Below, piece after piece: positions 16,500 to 26,060 of a stretch of DNA of 64,000 bases. The DNA is from Flavicella sp965243265. GTDB taxonomy: Bacteria; Bacteroidota; Bacteroidia; Flavobacteriales; Flavobacteriaceae. Each line of letters begins with the position of its first letter. The stretch's first letter is position 1. Below the pieces are notes generated by a model. The model made no database searches and was not told the DNA's origin. It was given only the letters and a program-made list of their open reading frames with translations. Both the position numbers and the translations under genes were made by a program. The DNA is taken from positions 186,001-250,000 of the forward strand of contig CBDEUL010000006.1 in the NCBI GenBank assembly GCA_965243265.1, written 5' to 3'.

Positions 16500-16828
16500 C
16501 GTTCTACAAATTTTAAAATCGTATCTAGTTTATCATTCAATTGTCTAATGGTTTGGTGAAACAGCTCCTTACTCACATATATCTCCTTAGAACTATCTCT
16601 TAAATCTGATATTCGTTTATGTAGCATGGTAAACTTTTGTTCTGCTGCTGCCACTTCTTTGTTTAAATGCAAAATGTCTTTTTCTAACAAATCTGTTTTA
16701 GCCTCTACACCCTCTTTAGTTGCATTTTTAGAGATTGCATTCTTAATTAAAAAGGACACAACAGTTACCAGTAATGAACACAGCCCTCCCAACACTATCC
16801 AATATATTTTCACTGTTATCTCTTCCAT
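16496..16828 (-). CDS. Membrane-anchored coiled-coil protein, lysis cassette
   Basis: The 110-aa protein has one N-terminal membrane helix (IYWIVLGGLCSLLVTVVSFLI) followed by a heptad-rich coiled coil (KTDLLEKDILHLNKEVAAAEQKFTMLHKRISDLR...LFHQTIRQLNDKLDTILKF). Proteins of this shape are common beside phage holins and may act as antiholin or spanin-like factors; no family is recognised. It overlaps the ATPase gene upstream by 1 bp and the holin downstream by 4 bp. Confidence 0.65.
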   Translation of the reverse strand: MEEITVKIYWIVLGGLCSLLVTVVSFLIKNAISKNATKEGVEAKTDLLEKDILHLNKEVAAAEQKFTMLHKRISDLRDSSKEIYVSKELFHQTIRQLNDKLDTILKFVER

Positions 16829-17454
16829 TAAAATATTTTTATCGGTGCTACACTTCCGTTCGGAAAACGATTCTTTTGCATGGTAGCTACCCTGTTTTCT
16901 ACGTGCATAATCGCATCTACATCATGTTCCCAGTCTGTTCCTCCTTTTGAGCTCCCATCTCTATTGGCTTTAAAGACCAATACAAATGAGCAGTTAGGAA
17001 AACGCTTCTTTAATTGTTTAAAATCTTCTGGCTTCATCCCTACTGTTTGGGCACTATCTAAAAACACCACCTCATAACCTGTAAACTGTTTTGGATTGTA
17101 ATCCTCAACAAAGTCAATAGGTGCATCTATTTTAAGTCTTAAAAGCTTTTCTTGTAAAGAACCTTTTACACCCTCCTCATTGGATACATACAAAACTTTC
17201 AATGCTTTCTTGGATAAAGCGTTAGCTAATAACATCGCTACTGAGCTTTTTCCATTAAACCTAGCTCCATAAATCATTAAATAGAAAGGCTTATAAGGCT
17301 CTCCTAATAGTTTTCCAAACTTCCCTCCTATACTCAATGTTTTAAATTTTAGTTTGGCCAATTGTGCTGCTGATACTACCTGATCTGATTTAGGTGTTGT
17401 ATTACTTTGCCTAATATTCATCTTTGATCCGCTATACTTTTTAGGCACAGGCAT
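16828..17454 (-). CDS. RecA/RadA-like small ATPase
   Basis: The 208-aa protein has a Walker A GARFNGKSS (residues 63-71), a Walker B-like strand YEVVFLDSAQ, and a C-terminal segment FVLVFKANRDGSSKGGTDWEHDVDAIMHVE...KNRFPNG that follows the RadA/Sms and DnaB pattern (H-D-D before a KNRF motif). This places it in the RecA branch, not the FtsK/HerA branch used for genome packaging by internal-membrane viruses. A role in DNA handling within the element is plausible; packaging is not supported by motifs. Confidence 0.7.
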   Translation of the reverse strand: MPVPKKYSGSKMNIRQSNTTPKSDQVVSAAQLAKLKFKTLSIGGKFGKLLGEPYKPFYLMIYGARFNGKSSVAMLLANALSKKALKVLYVSNEEGVKGSLQEKLLRLKIDAPIDFVEDYNPKQFTGYEVVFLDSAQTVGMKPEDFKQLKKRFPNCSFVLVFKANRDGSSKGGTDWEHDVDAIMHVENRVATMQKNRFPNGSVAPIKIF

Positions 17455-17462
17455 AGCGGTAG

Positions 17463-18275
17463 TTACTTTCCCACATTTGCAATGCCTTTTAATCCGTTTA
17501 ACTGAACCTTGGTTACCATTAGTTTATCACTATCCAAATAAGATTCTAAGTGTTTTTGTACCTGGTTTAATTTGGTATAAGATTTATCAGATCGTGTAAC
17601 TTTTTCATTGTTTTTAGCATTACGAATTGAGGTTAACAATCTCTTTGCTTTTTCTACCGTTATTGTACCATACAAATTCACAAAACGCTTTATCAAAGCC
17701 ACAGCTGGAGTGACTCCATAGCTTTCTGATATTTTCTTTAATTTACCATACAAACTAGTTGGAACTTCAAAAACACAGGTGCTATTCATCTGCTTATAAG
17801 TACTGGCCAAATCATTTCCTATTTTGACAATCTCACCAGCATACTTGCTACTTTTTCGAATGGTCTTTTCAGCAGCTGCCTTCTGAATCACCTTATAAAG
17901 CAAAGACACCTGTCTCTCTGTAACTTTTTTAGAGTGCATATTTAAATACCTCCTGATGATTTTAATCTCTAAAGGAAGTAGTGCTACTTCATTTGCTTTG
18001 CGTTTTACTTTTGTGGCGGTTTTTCTTTTGGCTGCTCTCTTTTTAGTAGAAGTCACTTTTTTCTTTTTTACAGCTACTTTACGTTTTGGTTTGGCGATCA
18101 AATAAGGCTGTACAATCTTAAAATGATTGTCTAACATTTCTTTAATGTCTCTATCATCTGAATAGAAATCTGCAAACTCCTCAAACTCCTTATGTGTCTC
18201 TTTAGCAACAGCTGGTAATTTAGACAACACCAATCCTTTTGTTGCTTGTTTGTAATTGTGAATATTTAACTGCAT
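17463..18275 (-). CDS. Lys/Arg-rich protein, probable nucleic-acid binder
   Basis: The 270-aa protein has a strongly basic stretch at about residues 62-95 (PKRKVAVKKKKVTSTKKR, AAKRKTATKVKRKAN), resembling histone-tail-like DNA-condensing regions. The flanks are helical (KIIRRYLNMHSKKVTERQVSLLYKVIQKA). No family is recognised. It is 15 bp downstream of the Strawberry-notch helicase, in the same operon. A genome-associated or antirestriction accessory role would fit, but is a guess. Confidence 0.65.
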   Translation of the reverse strand: MQLNIHNYKQATKGLVLSKLPAVAKETHKEFEEFADFYSDDRDIKEMLDNHFKIVQPYLIAKPKRKVAVKKKKVTSTKKRAAKRKTATKVKRKANEVALLPLEIKIIRRYLNMHSKKVTERQVSLLYKVIQKAAAEKTIRKSSKYAGEIVKIGNDLASTYKQMNSTCVFEVPTSLYGKLKKISESYGVTPAVALIKRFVNLYGTITVEKAKRLLTSIRNAKNNEKVTRSDKSYTKLNQVQKHLESYLDSDKLMVTKVQLNGLKGIANVGK

Positions 18276-18290
18276 CTGTTTTGTTTTTGT

Positions 18291-21200
18291 TTATACTCCT
18301 GCTACTGCATCTAATTGTCTTTGCTTGATTAAAATTGCCTTGGCTCTTAACTTGACAAGCTTTAACACCTTACCCTTATCAGGTAGTTTTACCACTTTGG
18401 TAGGTTTTGCTTTTTTAGTGACTGGCTTCTTTTGCGCCTTTAACCGCTCTTTAAATACTACCTTGTCTTTTTCAAACAACTGCATCGCTTCTTTGATTAA
18501 CAGATCTTCTGAACTGGTCTTTTTAATTCCTTTATCCAAATAAGTATCGTAATAATTACGTGGCACTTTAATTGAAACACTGTAACGCTCTCCTAATAAT
18601 TTGATCAGCTTTGGAATTTTAGAAAGACTCACTTTAGCTCTCATATTTCCAGAGATCATCTCAAATCCATCTCTAGAGTTTTCCAATAGTTTGATAAGAT
18701 CCAAATCTGTATAAATGGGAATATGCGATTTTGACTTGGGCATGATCAGCGTGAACAGTTCCTCTGAATTTCTTATTAGTGTCATCTTATTTTCTGTAGA
18801 TACACTTACTCCAGATCGCATGCTCACAATATGCTTTTCTAACTTTCCTATTGGAGCCAATACATAATCTCCTGCATTGGTATCACTATCCTTTGGACTC
18901 CATGCCTCTGGCATTAGAATACCTTTTTGAACACCTTTGCCTTTTGCTGTATAACTCACTAACTTTCCTGAGAAATCAGAAGCTCCCTGTAAGATGTTTC
19001 CTGTGATGATATAGCGTTTTTGTCTGTCCTTGGTAAAAGAAGCAATAGCCTCTTCCCATCTATTAATGAGGTTTTCTCTAGCCGATTGTGATAATTGAAA
19101 ACTCCTAGACTGTACTCGTTCAATTTCTTTGGCGGTTTCTCCAGAAGCAGGCAATACCATGTATTTTCTACTATCCGAAATAGCAAACCTTAATTTCACC
19201 GCAGAGGGTGCGTAAGGGTTATTCCGTTTAGCATTGATGTCAAACCCTAAAAAAATACAATCGGCATTAGAACTTCCCTCACCCTCAAAACTCATAGACG
19301 GATAATAATACCCATGTCCTACTTTAAAAAACTTGAAAAAGTTATTGAGGTAGGTTTTTCTATTATTACTCTGTGTCTCTAGCTTGGTGATGCTTTCAGA
19401 ACTAGCCGTTTCTAAAACTTGTTGACGCTCCTTTTCATAGGTATCTCGCTGAGCTTTCTCATAAACAGGAATTTTCAAATAGCCTTTTTCTTGTCTGATC
19501 TCTTTTATCAGTTCCTGGTATTTCTGTTTTACTAAAACAACATCATTCTTTAGTTTTTGAGCTACATATTTCTCATGATCCTCCACAATCTGACTGCTTA
19601 ACTCACCTGCTGTCTTTCCTGATAACTGCTGATGAATCAGTTTATCTAATTCTTGCTTTTTGTAAGGTTTCTTAAGCACATTACACTCACAGGTCTCTAA
19701 AAAAGTATCATTCCCAAAAACCGACTTTCCTCCTTTTCCTGCAATCACCACTTGCTTTTCTTTGGTCTCTGCCTTTAGATCTAAAATCTCTACTTCCAAA
19801 TCATAAGCTCCCGATTGTTTTAAATAAGCCACATAATCATTGTAACGCTCTATTACCTCTTTGTAAAAAAGCTCTTGCTCCTTAACTGGCAATACCGCTA
19901 CTCTACCAGATACTTTAGAAGCATCTCCCTCTATGGGATTTTCATCGTTCGCACTTCCTGAAAACTTTAACGGATTGTCTAATGACTTGGTAAGCTCTGG
20001 ATGTTCTAGAAGATATTGCCTTACTACCTTATCCCCATACTTGTTTAAAAAATCATCGCTCTCCAATTGAGACTTGCTACTTTTTTGATTGGAAGTAGTA
20101 TTGGCATCTAATGATTTTAACTTCTTTTTAAGCATCATCATAAAACGCTTCTGTGCAGGAATACTAGAGATGACATAATCATAAATAGGTTTTAAAATCT
20201 GTCCTGTACGGTTGATTCTTCCTCTTTTCTGAATCTCAGTATTGATATCTAGCTCTGGTTGCAAAATGATCATCACACGTTGCTTTACTTCAGTCTCAGA
20301 GACTTTATCTGTGACAATTGCATGAGCTGAGGCTCCTGTGGATCCACTTTGATTGATTAGCAAACAATCTAGTTCATTGTCATTGAACCTACGAAACAAA
20401 TCCACTGCATTCTCTTTCTTTCTAGATTGAACAAGCGCTGTAGTATTCTTAGATTTTAAGTTCTTGTACTGAACACTCAACTTTCTTCCTGTTACTTCTC
20501 CTACATTATAACCTGCTTTCTCAATCTTCTGTATGATTAAATCTAGTGGTGAAATCGTAATTCCTGATGATGCTTTTTCAATCTTTTGTAGAATCTCCCT
20601 ATAAGCCAATTGTGCCTCTGGCGATAAATCAGCAATATCAAATGCTTTGCCCTCTGTTTCTCCATTAATGTCTTTCTCGGTATAACGTAATACGCTATCG
20701 AGTCCCTTTTCCAATACAATAGAAAAATCACCATTGATCTCATCACCAGGCTTGGCCATATTCTCTAGAAAACTTCCCATAGTACTGGCAAAAGCCACAA
20801 TAGGCTTTTTACCTTGTTTTAAACGTTTAATAGCATGATCTGCTACGTCTTCCGCATTTAATGAAAAGAGTAACTGATTGATTACATTAAACACTTTTGA
20901 GAAATAAGGAATATTATCTACTCCTGCCTTTTCTGTTCCTTTACGTGTTTCTACCTCTTTACTTTCTGCAGCTGCAATTTTATCGAGCTGTTTTACCTGC
21001 TTAGTGATATAGGTTTCCTGGAACCATATAATATCCCTTACAATACTGGTAATCTTATCAGCGATCACAGCTTGCTCCTTTGCTTTTTCTTTGAGTTCTA
21101 TATAATTTACTTCCACACCCTCAAAAGAACGTTCTCTACGGATCATCTGCCCTTCAGACACCAATTGAGCCGCTAGAATCTCTTGTAAAGCTACACCTCC

Positions 21201-22223
21201 TTTGGTTATAGCATCCACCAAATCTTCTTTACTCATATTAGAATCACTCATGGCGGTTTTCTGAGCATAGATAGGCATGTTGTCTGGCCTTTTGGCAAAG
21301 GTGGCTGATAAGAAACATACTCCTTTGGCTGCTCTTAACATCTGTTGCATAAAAGCCCCTGTATTGGAACTTCCCGATGCGTTATGCGCTTCATCCAATA
21401 CCAAGATATTTCCTTTAGCTAGTGCTGCTAAAAACAACTGCTTTGCTGGCTTCTTAGGTTGATTGAACTGTGAGTAGGTAGCACATACAAAGTTGTATTT
21501 TGGTGGTAATACCCTATCCTCTATAATTTCTGTTTGAATACTTTTCTCAGGTGCAGCATAAACAACTTTTCCAGATTTATCCTTAATACTGGTTTTTCCC
21601 TCTTTAGAATTGACAATAAATGGAACCAGTCCTGCGCTTCCTATATCTGATAAATCTCTATAGAGGTCCGAAAACAAATTGGGTTTTTCCGATAAGAAAA
21701 TCGGTTGCATTCCTTGCTTCACACCATAGCGAATCATCGCCGCTGCTGTTCTTCCTTTACCAATCCCTGTTTGGTCCCCTACAATAATTCCCTGGTTTCT
21801 TTTTTCAATATTGTATATCGCTAGTGAAACCGCATCTATCTGTTCTGCAGACAAAGATTTCACCAACTCCTCTGAAGTATAGTCTAGTTTTTTAGCCACA
21901 TACCCAAACAAAGAAACACCCAGTGTTCTTTTTATTTTTCGAATGGCCATATGCATCTCATGTCCCATAGAATCTGGAACAGTTGTATCTAGAATAAATC
22001 CTTTTTCAGCAGCTGGTATATAAGCCATTCCCAAACCTTGCAAACCAAACATTCCTTGCAAGTATTCATGTTCATTTTGCACTAGTTTTTCTACTCTTAC
22101 AAAAGTCTTATAATCCTTGGTTTTAAACTTTAGCTCTTTAAGCCTACTGACAATATAAGCCTTAGGTTTTCTAGTAAAACGAAGTGTCAATTGACGCTTG
22201 TGAAATTTTATAGTGGGTTTCAT
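18291..22223 (-). CDS. Strawberry-notch-family SF2 helicase (DarB-like)
   Basis: The 1310-aa protein has helicase motifs: Q-loop region followed by Walker A IVGDQTGIGKGRTAAAM, DEAH box ILVLDEAHNASGSS, motif III FLSATFAKRP, and the C-terminal lobe LLINQSGSTGASAHA with QPELDINTEIQKRGRINRTGQ (motif VI Arg fingers). The order and the GIGKGR Walker A are those of the Strawberry-notch group. The last 400 residues are unassigned and end Lys-rich. It overlaps the methylase gene upstream by 4 bp. In phage P1, DarB fuses a methylase and such a helicase, is packaged in the virion and protects injected DNA from restriction; a similar role is the best hypothesis. Confidence 0.87.
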   Translation of the reverse strand: MKPTIKFHKRQLTLRFTRKPKAYIVSRLKELKFKTKDYKTFVRVEKLVQNEHEYLQGMFGLQGLGMAYIPAAEKGFILDTTVPDSMGHEMHMAIRKIKRTLGVSLFGYVAKKLDYTSEELVKSLSAEQIDAVSLAIYNIEKRNQGIIVGDQTGIGKGRTAAAMIRYGVKQGMQPIFLSEKPNLFSDLYRDLSDIGSAGLVPFIVNSKEGKTSIKDKSGKVVYAAPEKSIQTEIIEDRVLPPKYNFVCATYSQFNQPKKPAKQLFLAALAKGNILVLDEAHNASGSSNTGAFMQQMLRAAKGVCFLSATFAKRPDNMPIYAQKTAMSDSNMSKEDLVDAITKGGVALQEILAAQLVSEGQMIRRERSFEGVEVNYIELKEKAKEQAVIADKITSIVRDIIWFQETYITKQVKQLDKIAAAESKEVETRKGTEKAGVDNIPYFSKVFNVINQLLFSLNAEDVADHAIKRLKQGKKPIVAFASTMGSFLENMAKPGDEINGDFSIVLEKGLDSVLRYTEKDINGETEGKAFDIADLSPEAQLAYREILQKIEKASSGITISPLDLIIQKIEKAGYNVGEVTGRKLSVQYKNLKSKNTTALVQSRKKENAVDLFRRFNDNELDCLLINQSGSTGASAHAIVTDKVSETEVKQRVMIILQPELDINTEIQKRGRINRTGQILKPIYDYVISSIPAQKRFMMMLKKKLKSLDANTTSNQKSSKSQLESDDFLNKYGDKVVRQYLLEHPELTKSLDNPLKFSGSANDENPIEGDASKVSGRVAVLPVKEQELFYKEVIERYNDYVAYLKQSGAYDLEVEILDLKAETKEKQVVIAGKGGKSVFGNDTFLETCECNVLKKPYKKQELDKLIHQQLSGKTAGELSSQIVEDHEKYVAQKLKNDVVLVKQKYQELIKEIRQEKGYLKIPVYEKAQRDTYEKERQQVLETASSESITKLETQSNNRKTYLNNFFKFFKVGHGYYYPSMSFEGEGSSNADCIFLGFDINAKRNNPYAPSAVKLRFAISDSRKYMVLPASGETAKEIERVQSRSFQLSQSARENLINRWEEAIASFTKDRQKRYIITGNILQGASDFSGKLVSYTAKGKGVQKGILMPEAWSPKDSDTNAGDYVLAPIGKLEKHIVSMRSGVSVSTENKMTLIRNSEELFTLIMPKSKSHIPIYTDLDLIKLLENSRDGFEMISGNMRAKVSLSKIPKLIKLLGERYSVSIKVPRNYYDTYLDKGIKKTSSEDLLIKEAMQLFEKDKVVFKERLKAQKKPVTKKAKPTKVVKLPDKGKVLKLVKLRAKAILIKQRQLDAVAGV

Positions 22224-23224
22224 AATTGTACTTGTTTTTGTTTGATCAGTAGGGATCTTGCTTTGAGTTTTAAACGGTTCGTATCTTTTGATGCTTTTTG
22301 TACTCGATTGAATAACTGATCGTGATTGACAATCACCTGGCTATGTTCTTTTGTTTTTAATGGAGCGGCTCCCAATGGTTTGCTTTTTCTTCGCTCTATG
22401 AGAATCAGTCTTGTATCAAAAGAAGTTCCTTGTCTTGAATACAACTTCTTACCACTAATCAGTAAAACATCTGCTACCTGATAATGGTGATAGAGGTAAT
22501 TCAAAAAAATTCTATTGTGACCTGCTATCACTCTACCCTGTTTATCCCACTTGGTATGACCTCCTATAATTATTGCTGCCTTACCACTGTCTTTCATTGT
22601 CTGCAAAGCATAAATACTCATAAGATGCTCTAGCCTAGAAAACTTAAAACCATCAATTTTTATCGCTTCTGAAAGTCTACCAAATGGTGGATTGGTAACC
22701 ACACCATCAAACTTCTTTGACAAATGATAAAAAGGCTTTGAAGCATCGTTGCTAGTAATCTTTTGAAAAGGCTGAATTTTTAAATTCGATAAACGAATCT
22801 CATCCAATTCATTCACCATGGTTTGATGATGTGGCAATGCAATGGTCAACAATCCATTTCCTGCAGAGGGCTCAAAGTATCTAGCTTTTGAATTTTTATT
22901 CAATACATAACTAGAAGCCAAATACGAAATAGGTGCTGCCGTTGAATACTGCTGCATGAGCACACTCATCGAAGTTCGCATAGACAGATTCACCTGTGAT
23001 CTATAAAGAACTACAATAGCATCGTATTTCTGTTCATGAGTTAAATCCGAATTATGTGCAATCGCTCTTGTATTTAATACAATGGCTAGCTCTGTAAACT
23101 CTTTAACTTGGTTCTTATTTTCAATACCAAATCTTTTGGCAAGGGTCTCTATACTCCTTTTGGTATGTGAAACTCCTTGCCTTAGATCTTTTTGAACTCT
23201 TTTAACAAAGCCTATTTTATTCAT
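22220..23224 (-). CDS. Adenine-specific (N6) DNA methyltransferase
   Basis: The 334-aa protein has SAM motif I YFEPSAGNGLLTIALP, an acidic motif II (MVNELDEIR) and the catalytic motif IV VVTNPPFG of N6-adenine methylases. No target-recognition domain or restriction subunit is adjacent. The 4-bp overlap with the Strawberry-notch helicase indicates coupled translation, reproducing as two proteins the methylase plus helicase pairing of P1 DarB. It could modify element DNA or serve as an injected antirestriction component. Confidence 0.87.
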   Translation of the reverse strand: MNKIGFVKRVQKDLRQGVSHTKRSIETLAKRFGIENKNQVKEFTELAIVLNTRAIAHNSDLTHEQKYDAIVVLYRSQVNLSMRTSMSVLMQQYSTAAPISYLASSYVLNKNSKARYFEPSAGNGLLTIALPHHQTMVNELDEIRLSNLKIQPFQKITSNDASKPFYHLSKKFDGVVTNPPFGRLSEAIKIDGFKFSRLEHLMSIYALQTMKDSGKAAIIIGGHTKWDKQGRVIAGHNRIFLNYLYHHYQVADVLLISGKKLYSRQGTSFDTRLILIERRKSKPLGAAPLKTKEHSQVIVNHDQLFNRVQKASKDTNRLKLKARSLLIKQKQVQL

Positions 23225-23229
23225 TTGAC

Positions 23230-25434
23230 TTAATCAAGTGTAATGGCTTTTTCAGTCTCATCTACAAATCGAAGCTTCATGCTATTTCCAATCACATCAA
23301 TTCCAACACTATCAACACCTGCTTCCACAAAGTTTTTCATAAACGAAATCTGAAAGTTTAACACCTCTGTTAACTTTGTTTCCCAATCCTCTCCAGCAAA
23401 TACTCCTGAATCCTCATACACCTGAATGAACTTTAATAAGAACTCTGGAATATTGGTTAAGTTATGATTCCAATTAGCCCCTTTTGTGGCTTTGGCTTGT
23501 ATATCAGAAAGCTTCTCCTGATCCTCCAAGGGATAACTTCTTTTTTGACTATTGGCATCAATTGCCTGAGCCTGTTCATTAGAAATAGTTATAGGCTTAT
23601 TTGTGACATTCGTATTCCAGTCTGCTCCACTGGTTGCTTTGGCTTCTATTTCAAATAGTTTTTGCTCATCGACTTCTGGATAACTACGCTTTAAAGTATT
23701 CGCCTCAATCTTAGCTGCCTGTTCTAGGGTAATGGTAACTGGTTTGTTAGTAACATTAGTATCCCAATCTGCTCCTTTAGTAGCCTCCTCTTCTATTTCA
23801 GATAGTTTTTGCTGATCTAATTCTGGGTAAGATCTTTTTTCTGTGTTAGCTACAATCGCTACTGCTTGTTCCTCAGATATGGTTACTGGTTTATTAGTCA
23901 CATTAGTCTCCCAATCCGCTCCTTTAGTAGCCTCTTTCTCTATATCGGATAGTTTCTGTTCATCCTTTTCTGGATAAGATCTCTTCTCTGTATTGGCTAC
24001 AATCGCTTCAGCTTGTTCCTCAGATATGGTTACTGGCTTATTCAAAACATTGGTGTCCCAGTCTGCTCCTTTGGTAGCTTCTTTTTCTATTTCTGATAGT
24101 TTCTGCTCATCCTTTTCTGGATACGTTCTCTTCTCTGTATTACCTACAATCGCTGCTGCTTGTTCTTCAGAAATGGTTACTGGCTTATTAAAAACACTAG
24201 TGTTCCAGTCCGCTCCCTTGGTGGCTTCTTTCTCTATCTGTGATAGTTTCTCTTCGTCCTTTTCAGGATAACTACGCTTGTCAGTATTCACTTCAATCGC
24301 TGCTGCTTGCTCATCTGATATAGTTACTGGCTTATTAGACACATTGGTGTTCCAGTCCGCTCCTTTGGTAGCCTCCATTTCTATCTGAGCTAATTTATCT
24401 TCATCATCCTTTGGATAACTACGTTTTGACTTAGCATCCTCAATAGCTACAGCCTGCTGTTGCGTAATCGTAGTGGGTTTATTTTCCAAAACTTCATAGT
24501 CATTAGACAACTGCATGTCATTTTCTAACTGAGATAATTTGGTTGGTACTGCGATATCAATATTCCCATCTGGTCTGGTTACAAATCCTCCATGAATCTC
24601 AACACCTCCATTAGGCAAATACACAGGGCTTTTCTCTGAAATGTGTAAATCCTCTACATTTCCAGCAATGATAAACCCTCCTTGTAATGAGGTTACAATA
24701 CTCTTAGGTTTAAAGTCTTCATTACACTTACTTCTAGCAATGTTAATCACCGAACCTACTGCTGCTTTGTCTAATAACGAATCTTCTTGATTTCTATTAA
24801 GTTTGAAAAACACATCTGAAAACACAATCTTGTTATAACCATTATCCGTTACGCAAGGTCTATTCACCTTGGCATCAAAACAGCAGTCATCAATATTGGT
24901 GGTACTGTTTAAAAAGGAAATGGCTCCACGCTCCTGATCTGAATACTCAAATCGTATGTCATAAAAATTTACAGAACTGTTATACACCTCAATGGCTTTA
25001 TCACTTTGAAACACCACAGGTTTTACAAAGGTTCCTACCTGACCATCTACCGTATTGGTAAGCGATTTGATATTTAATTGAAATGAAAAATCTCTAAGTA
25101 CTAGTGGTGTTCCCAAATCATTGATATACTCCCCGTCTTCAAAGAGTACATCAATACTTGCCTTTGACCCTGTATGGTATTTCAAAGCCTTTGGAAGTGT
25201 ATCAAACAAACGCTGTAACTTTGAAAAAGGTGTTCCCTTTGGAATTACAATTGCCTTTTGATCCAAATCATAGGTAAACCCTGTGACCTCTTGATCTTTA
25301 CTCATATCAAACACCCCTTGAAACACCTTGTACTGTCCGTGATCCATTCCTAAATAGGCATAATTTCCGTCTGATGCCCATTCACCTTTTTTCAATAGAG
25401 GTGGTGCTCCTCTAAACATTTTTATTGTTGCCAT
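23230..25434 (-). CDS. Putative spike or fibre protein with seven ~45-residue repeats
   Basis: The 734-aa protein has a beta-rich N-terminal region (residues 1-310) that looks like an attachment and parallel beta-helix segment (short strands such as AIEVYNSSVNFYDIRFEY). Residues about 315-660 are seven repeats of a ~45-residue unit, consensus NKPVTISEEQAxAI...KRSYPEKDEQKLSxIEKEATKGADW. Such repeats are typical of Bacteroidota phage fibres. The C-terminus (about 75 residues) is a distinct head, possibly the receptor-binding part. It has no secretion signal, in line with a virion protein. It follows the membrane-protein cluster in the operon. Confidence 0.75.
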   Translation of the reverse strand: MATIKMFRGAPPLLKKGEWASDGNYAYLGMDHGQYKVFQGVFDMSKDQEVTGFTYDLDQKAIVIPKGTPFSKLQRLFDTLPKALKYHTGSKASIDVLFEDGEYINDLGTPLVLRDFSFQLNIKSLTNTVDGQVGTFVKPVVFQSDKAIEVYNSSVNFYDIRFEYSDQERGAISFLNSTTNIDDCCFDAKVNRPCVTDNGYNKIVFSDVFFKLNRNQEDSLLDKAAVGSVINIARSKCNEDFKPKSIVTSLQGGFIIAGNVEDLHISEKSPVYLPNGGVEIHGGFVTRPDGNIDIAVPTKLSQLENDMQLSNDYEVLENKPTTITQQQAVAIEDAKSKRSYPKDDEDKLAQIEMEATKGADWNTNVSNKPVTISDEQAAAIEVNTDKRSYPEKDEEKLSQIEKEATKGADWNTSVFNKPVTISEEQAAAIVGNTEKRTYPEKDEQKLSEIEKEATKGADWDTNVLNKPVTISEEQAEAIVANTEKRSYPEKDEQKLSDIEKEATKGADWETNVTNKPVTISEEQAVAIVANTEKRSYPELDQQKLSEIEEEATKGADWDTNVTNKPVTITLEQAAKIEANTLKRSYPEVDEQKLFEIEAKATSGADWNTNVTNKPITISNEQAQAIDANSQKRSYPLEDQEKLSDIQAKATKGANWNHNLTNIPEFLLKFIQVYEDSGVFAGEDWETKLTEVLNFQISFMKNFVEAGVDSVGIDVIGNSMKLRFVDETEKAITLD
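23460..24490 (-). repeat. Coding tandem repeat (135-bp units) in the spike gene
   Basis: Seven 135-bp units encode the 45-residue repeat. The four central units are most similar in DNA as well as protein, while the outer ones have diverged, suggesting recent expansion or gene conversion in the centre. Repeat number could vary by slippage and so alter fibre length. Confidence 0.8.
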
Positions 25435-25454
25435 TTTAATTATTTCTTTAATTG

Positions 25455-26060
25455 TTATACGAGCCTATAGGCTTTTTCAAAAAGTGTATTGTCTACATAA
25501 CTCCCTCCATTTTCCATCTGAGCAATGGAGATAACCAGTAATCGTAGCGTATTTTTTGTAGGCAAGAGTTTTGCTGTTGAACTTACCTTTAAAGCTTTTG
25601 ATACATGAGTGATATACCTTTGGGTATCGTTCTCAAATCTTGGTGCATATTCACTAATAAGCGTAGCTATGGTATTCTTACCCTTAGCAATGTCATTTTT
25701 TAAATCCTTGATCATCGCTCTCACCCCATACTCTGGAGCTATGAACATTTCAAACCGCCTGTCTTTGTTATTTGAAACAGGTACTTTCCCTTTCCAAGCA
25801 ATTGAGGTTTTCACCAAATTCCCTGGATTGTTATTGCGTATTCCTCTAGGATAATTTAACAAGTAGTCACCCCCACCTTTCCAGTTCCGAAAACCCCTAG
25901 GCAATACATTGCTATTAGTGGTTAATAAAGAAACACCTGATGTCTTCTTTTTGAGTTTTTTATAAATCAACAGTCCCAAGGCTCCTGTTATTACAACACC
26001 TGAACCTACCCATAAGATTTGTTTTTGTTTCTTATTCATCTCTAAATTGGTATGCCCCAA
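25455..26060 (-). CDS. Membrane-anchored lytic enzyme of the virion 'structural protein P5' type
   Basis: The 201-aa protein has an N-terminal membrane helix (ILWVGSGVVITGALGLLIYKKLKKK) with a basic stop-transfer. The C-terminal domain begins with RGIRNNNPGNL and continues RRFEMFIAPEYGVRAMIKDL...TIATLISEYAPRFENDTQRYITHVSKAL, the signature of the family annotated as structural protein P5/lytic transglycosylase-like in Bacteroidota phages. A lytic enzyme anchored in a membrane suits a virion with an internal membrane that must cross peptidoglycan on entry. Start at 26060 overlaps the preceding gene by 19 bp; the second Met (residue 8) is a possible start. Confidence 0.78.
   Translation of the reverse strand: MGHTNLEMNKKQKQILWVGSGVVITGALGLLIYKKLKKKTSGVSLLTTNSNVLPRGFRNWKGGGDYLLNYPRGIRNNNPGNLVKTSIAWKGKVPVSNNKDRRFEMFIAPEYGVRAMIKDLKNDIAKGKNTIATLISEYAPRFENDTQRYITHVSKALKVSSTAKLLPTKNTLRLLVISIAQMENGGSYVDNTLFEKAYRLV

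Noticed and set aside
16828..17454. Genome-packaging ATPase of tailless viruses
   Set aside because: The Walker A context and the WEHDVD...KNRF segment match RadA/DnaB-type RecA proteins rather than FtsK/HerA ATPases.
23460..24490. Regular 135-bp repeats resembling a CRISPR or minisatellite
   Set aside because: They are in frame within a long coding sequence and encode a conserved 45-residue fibre repeat; there are no unique spacers.
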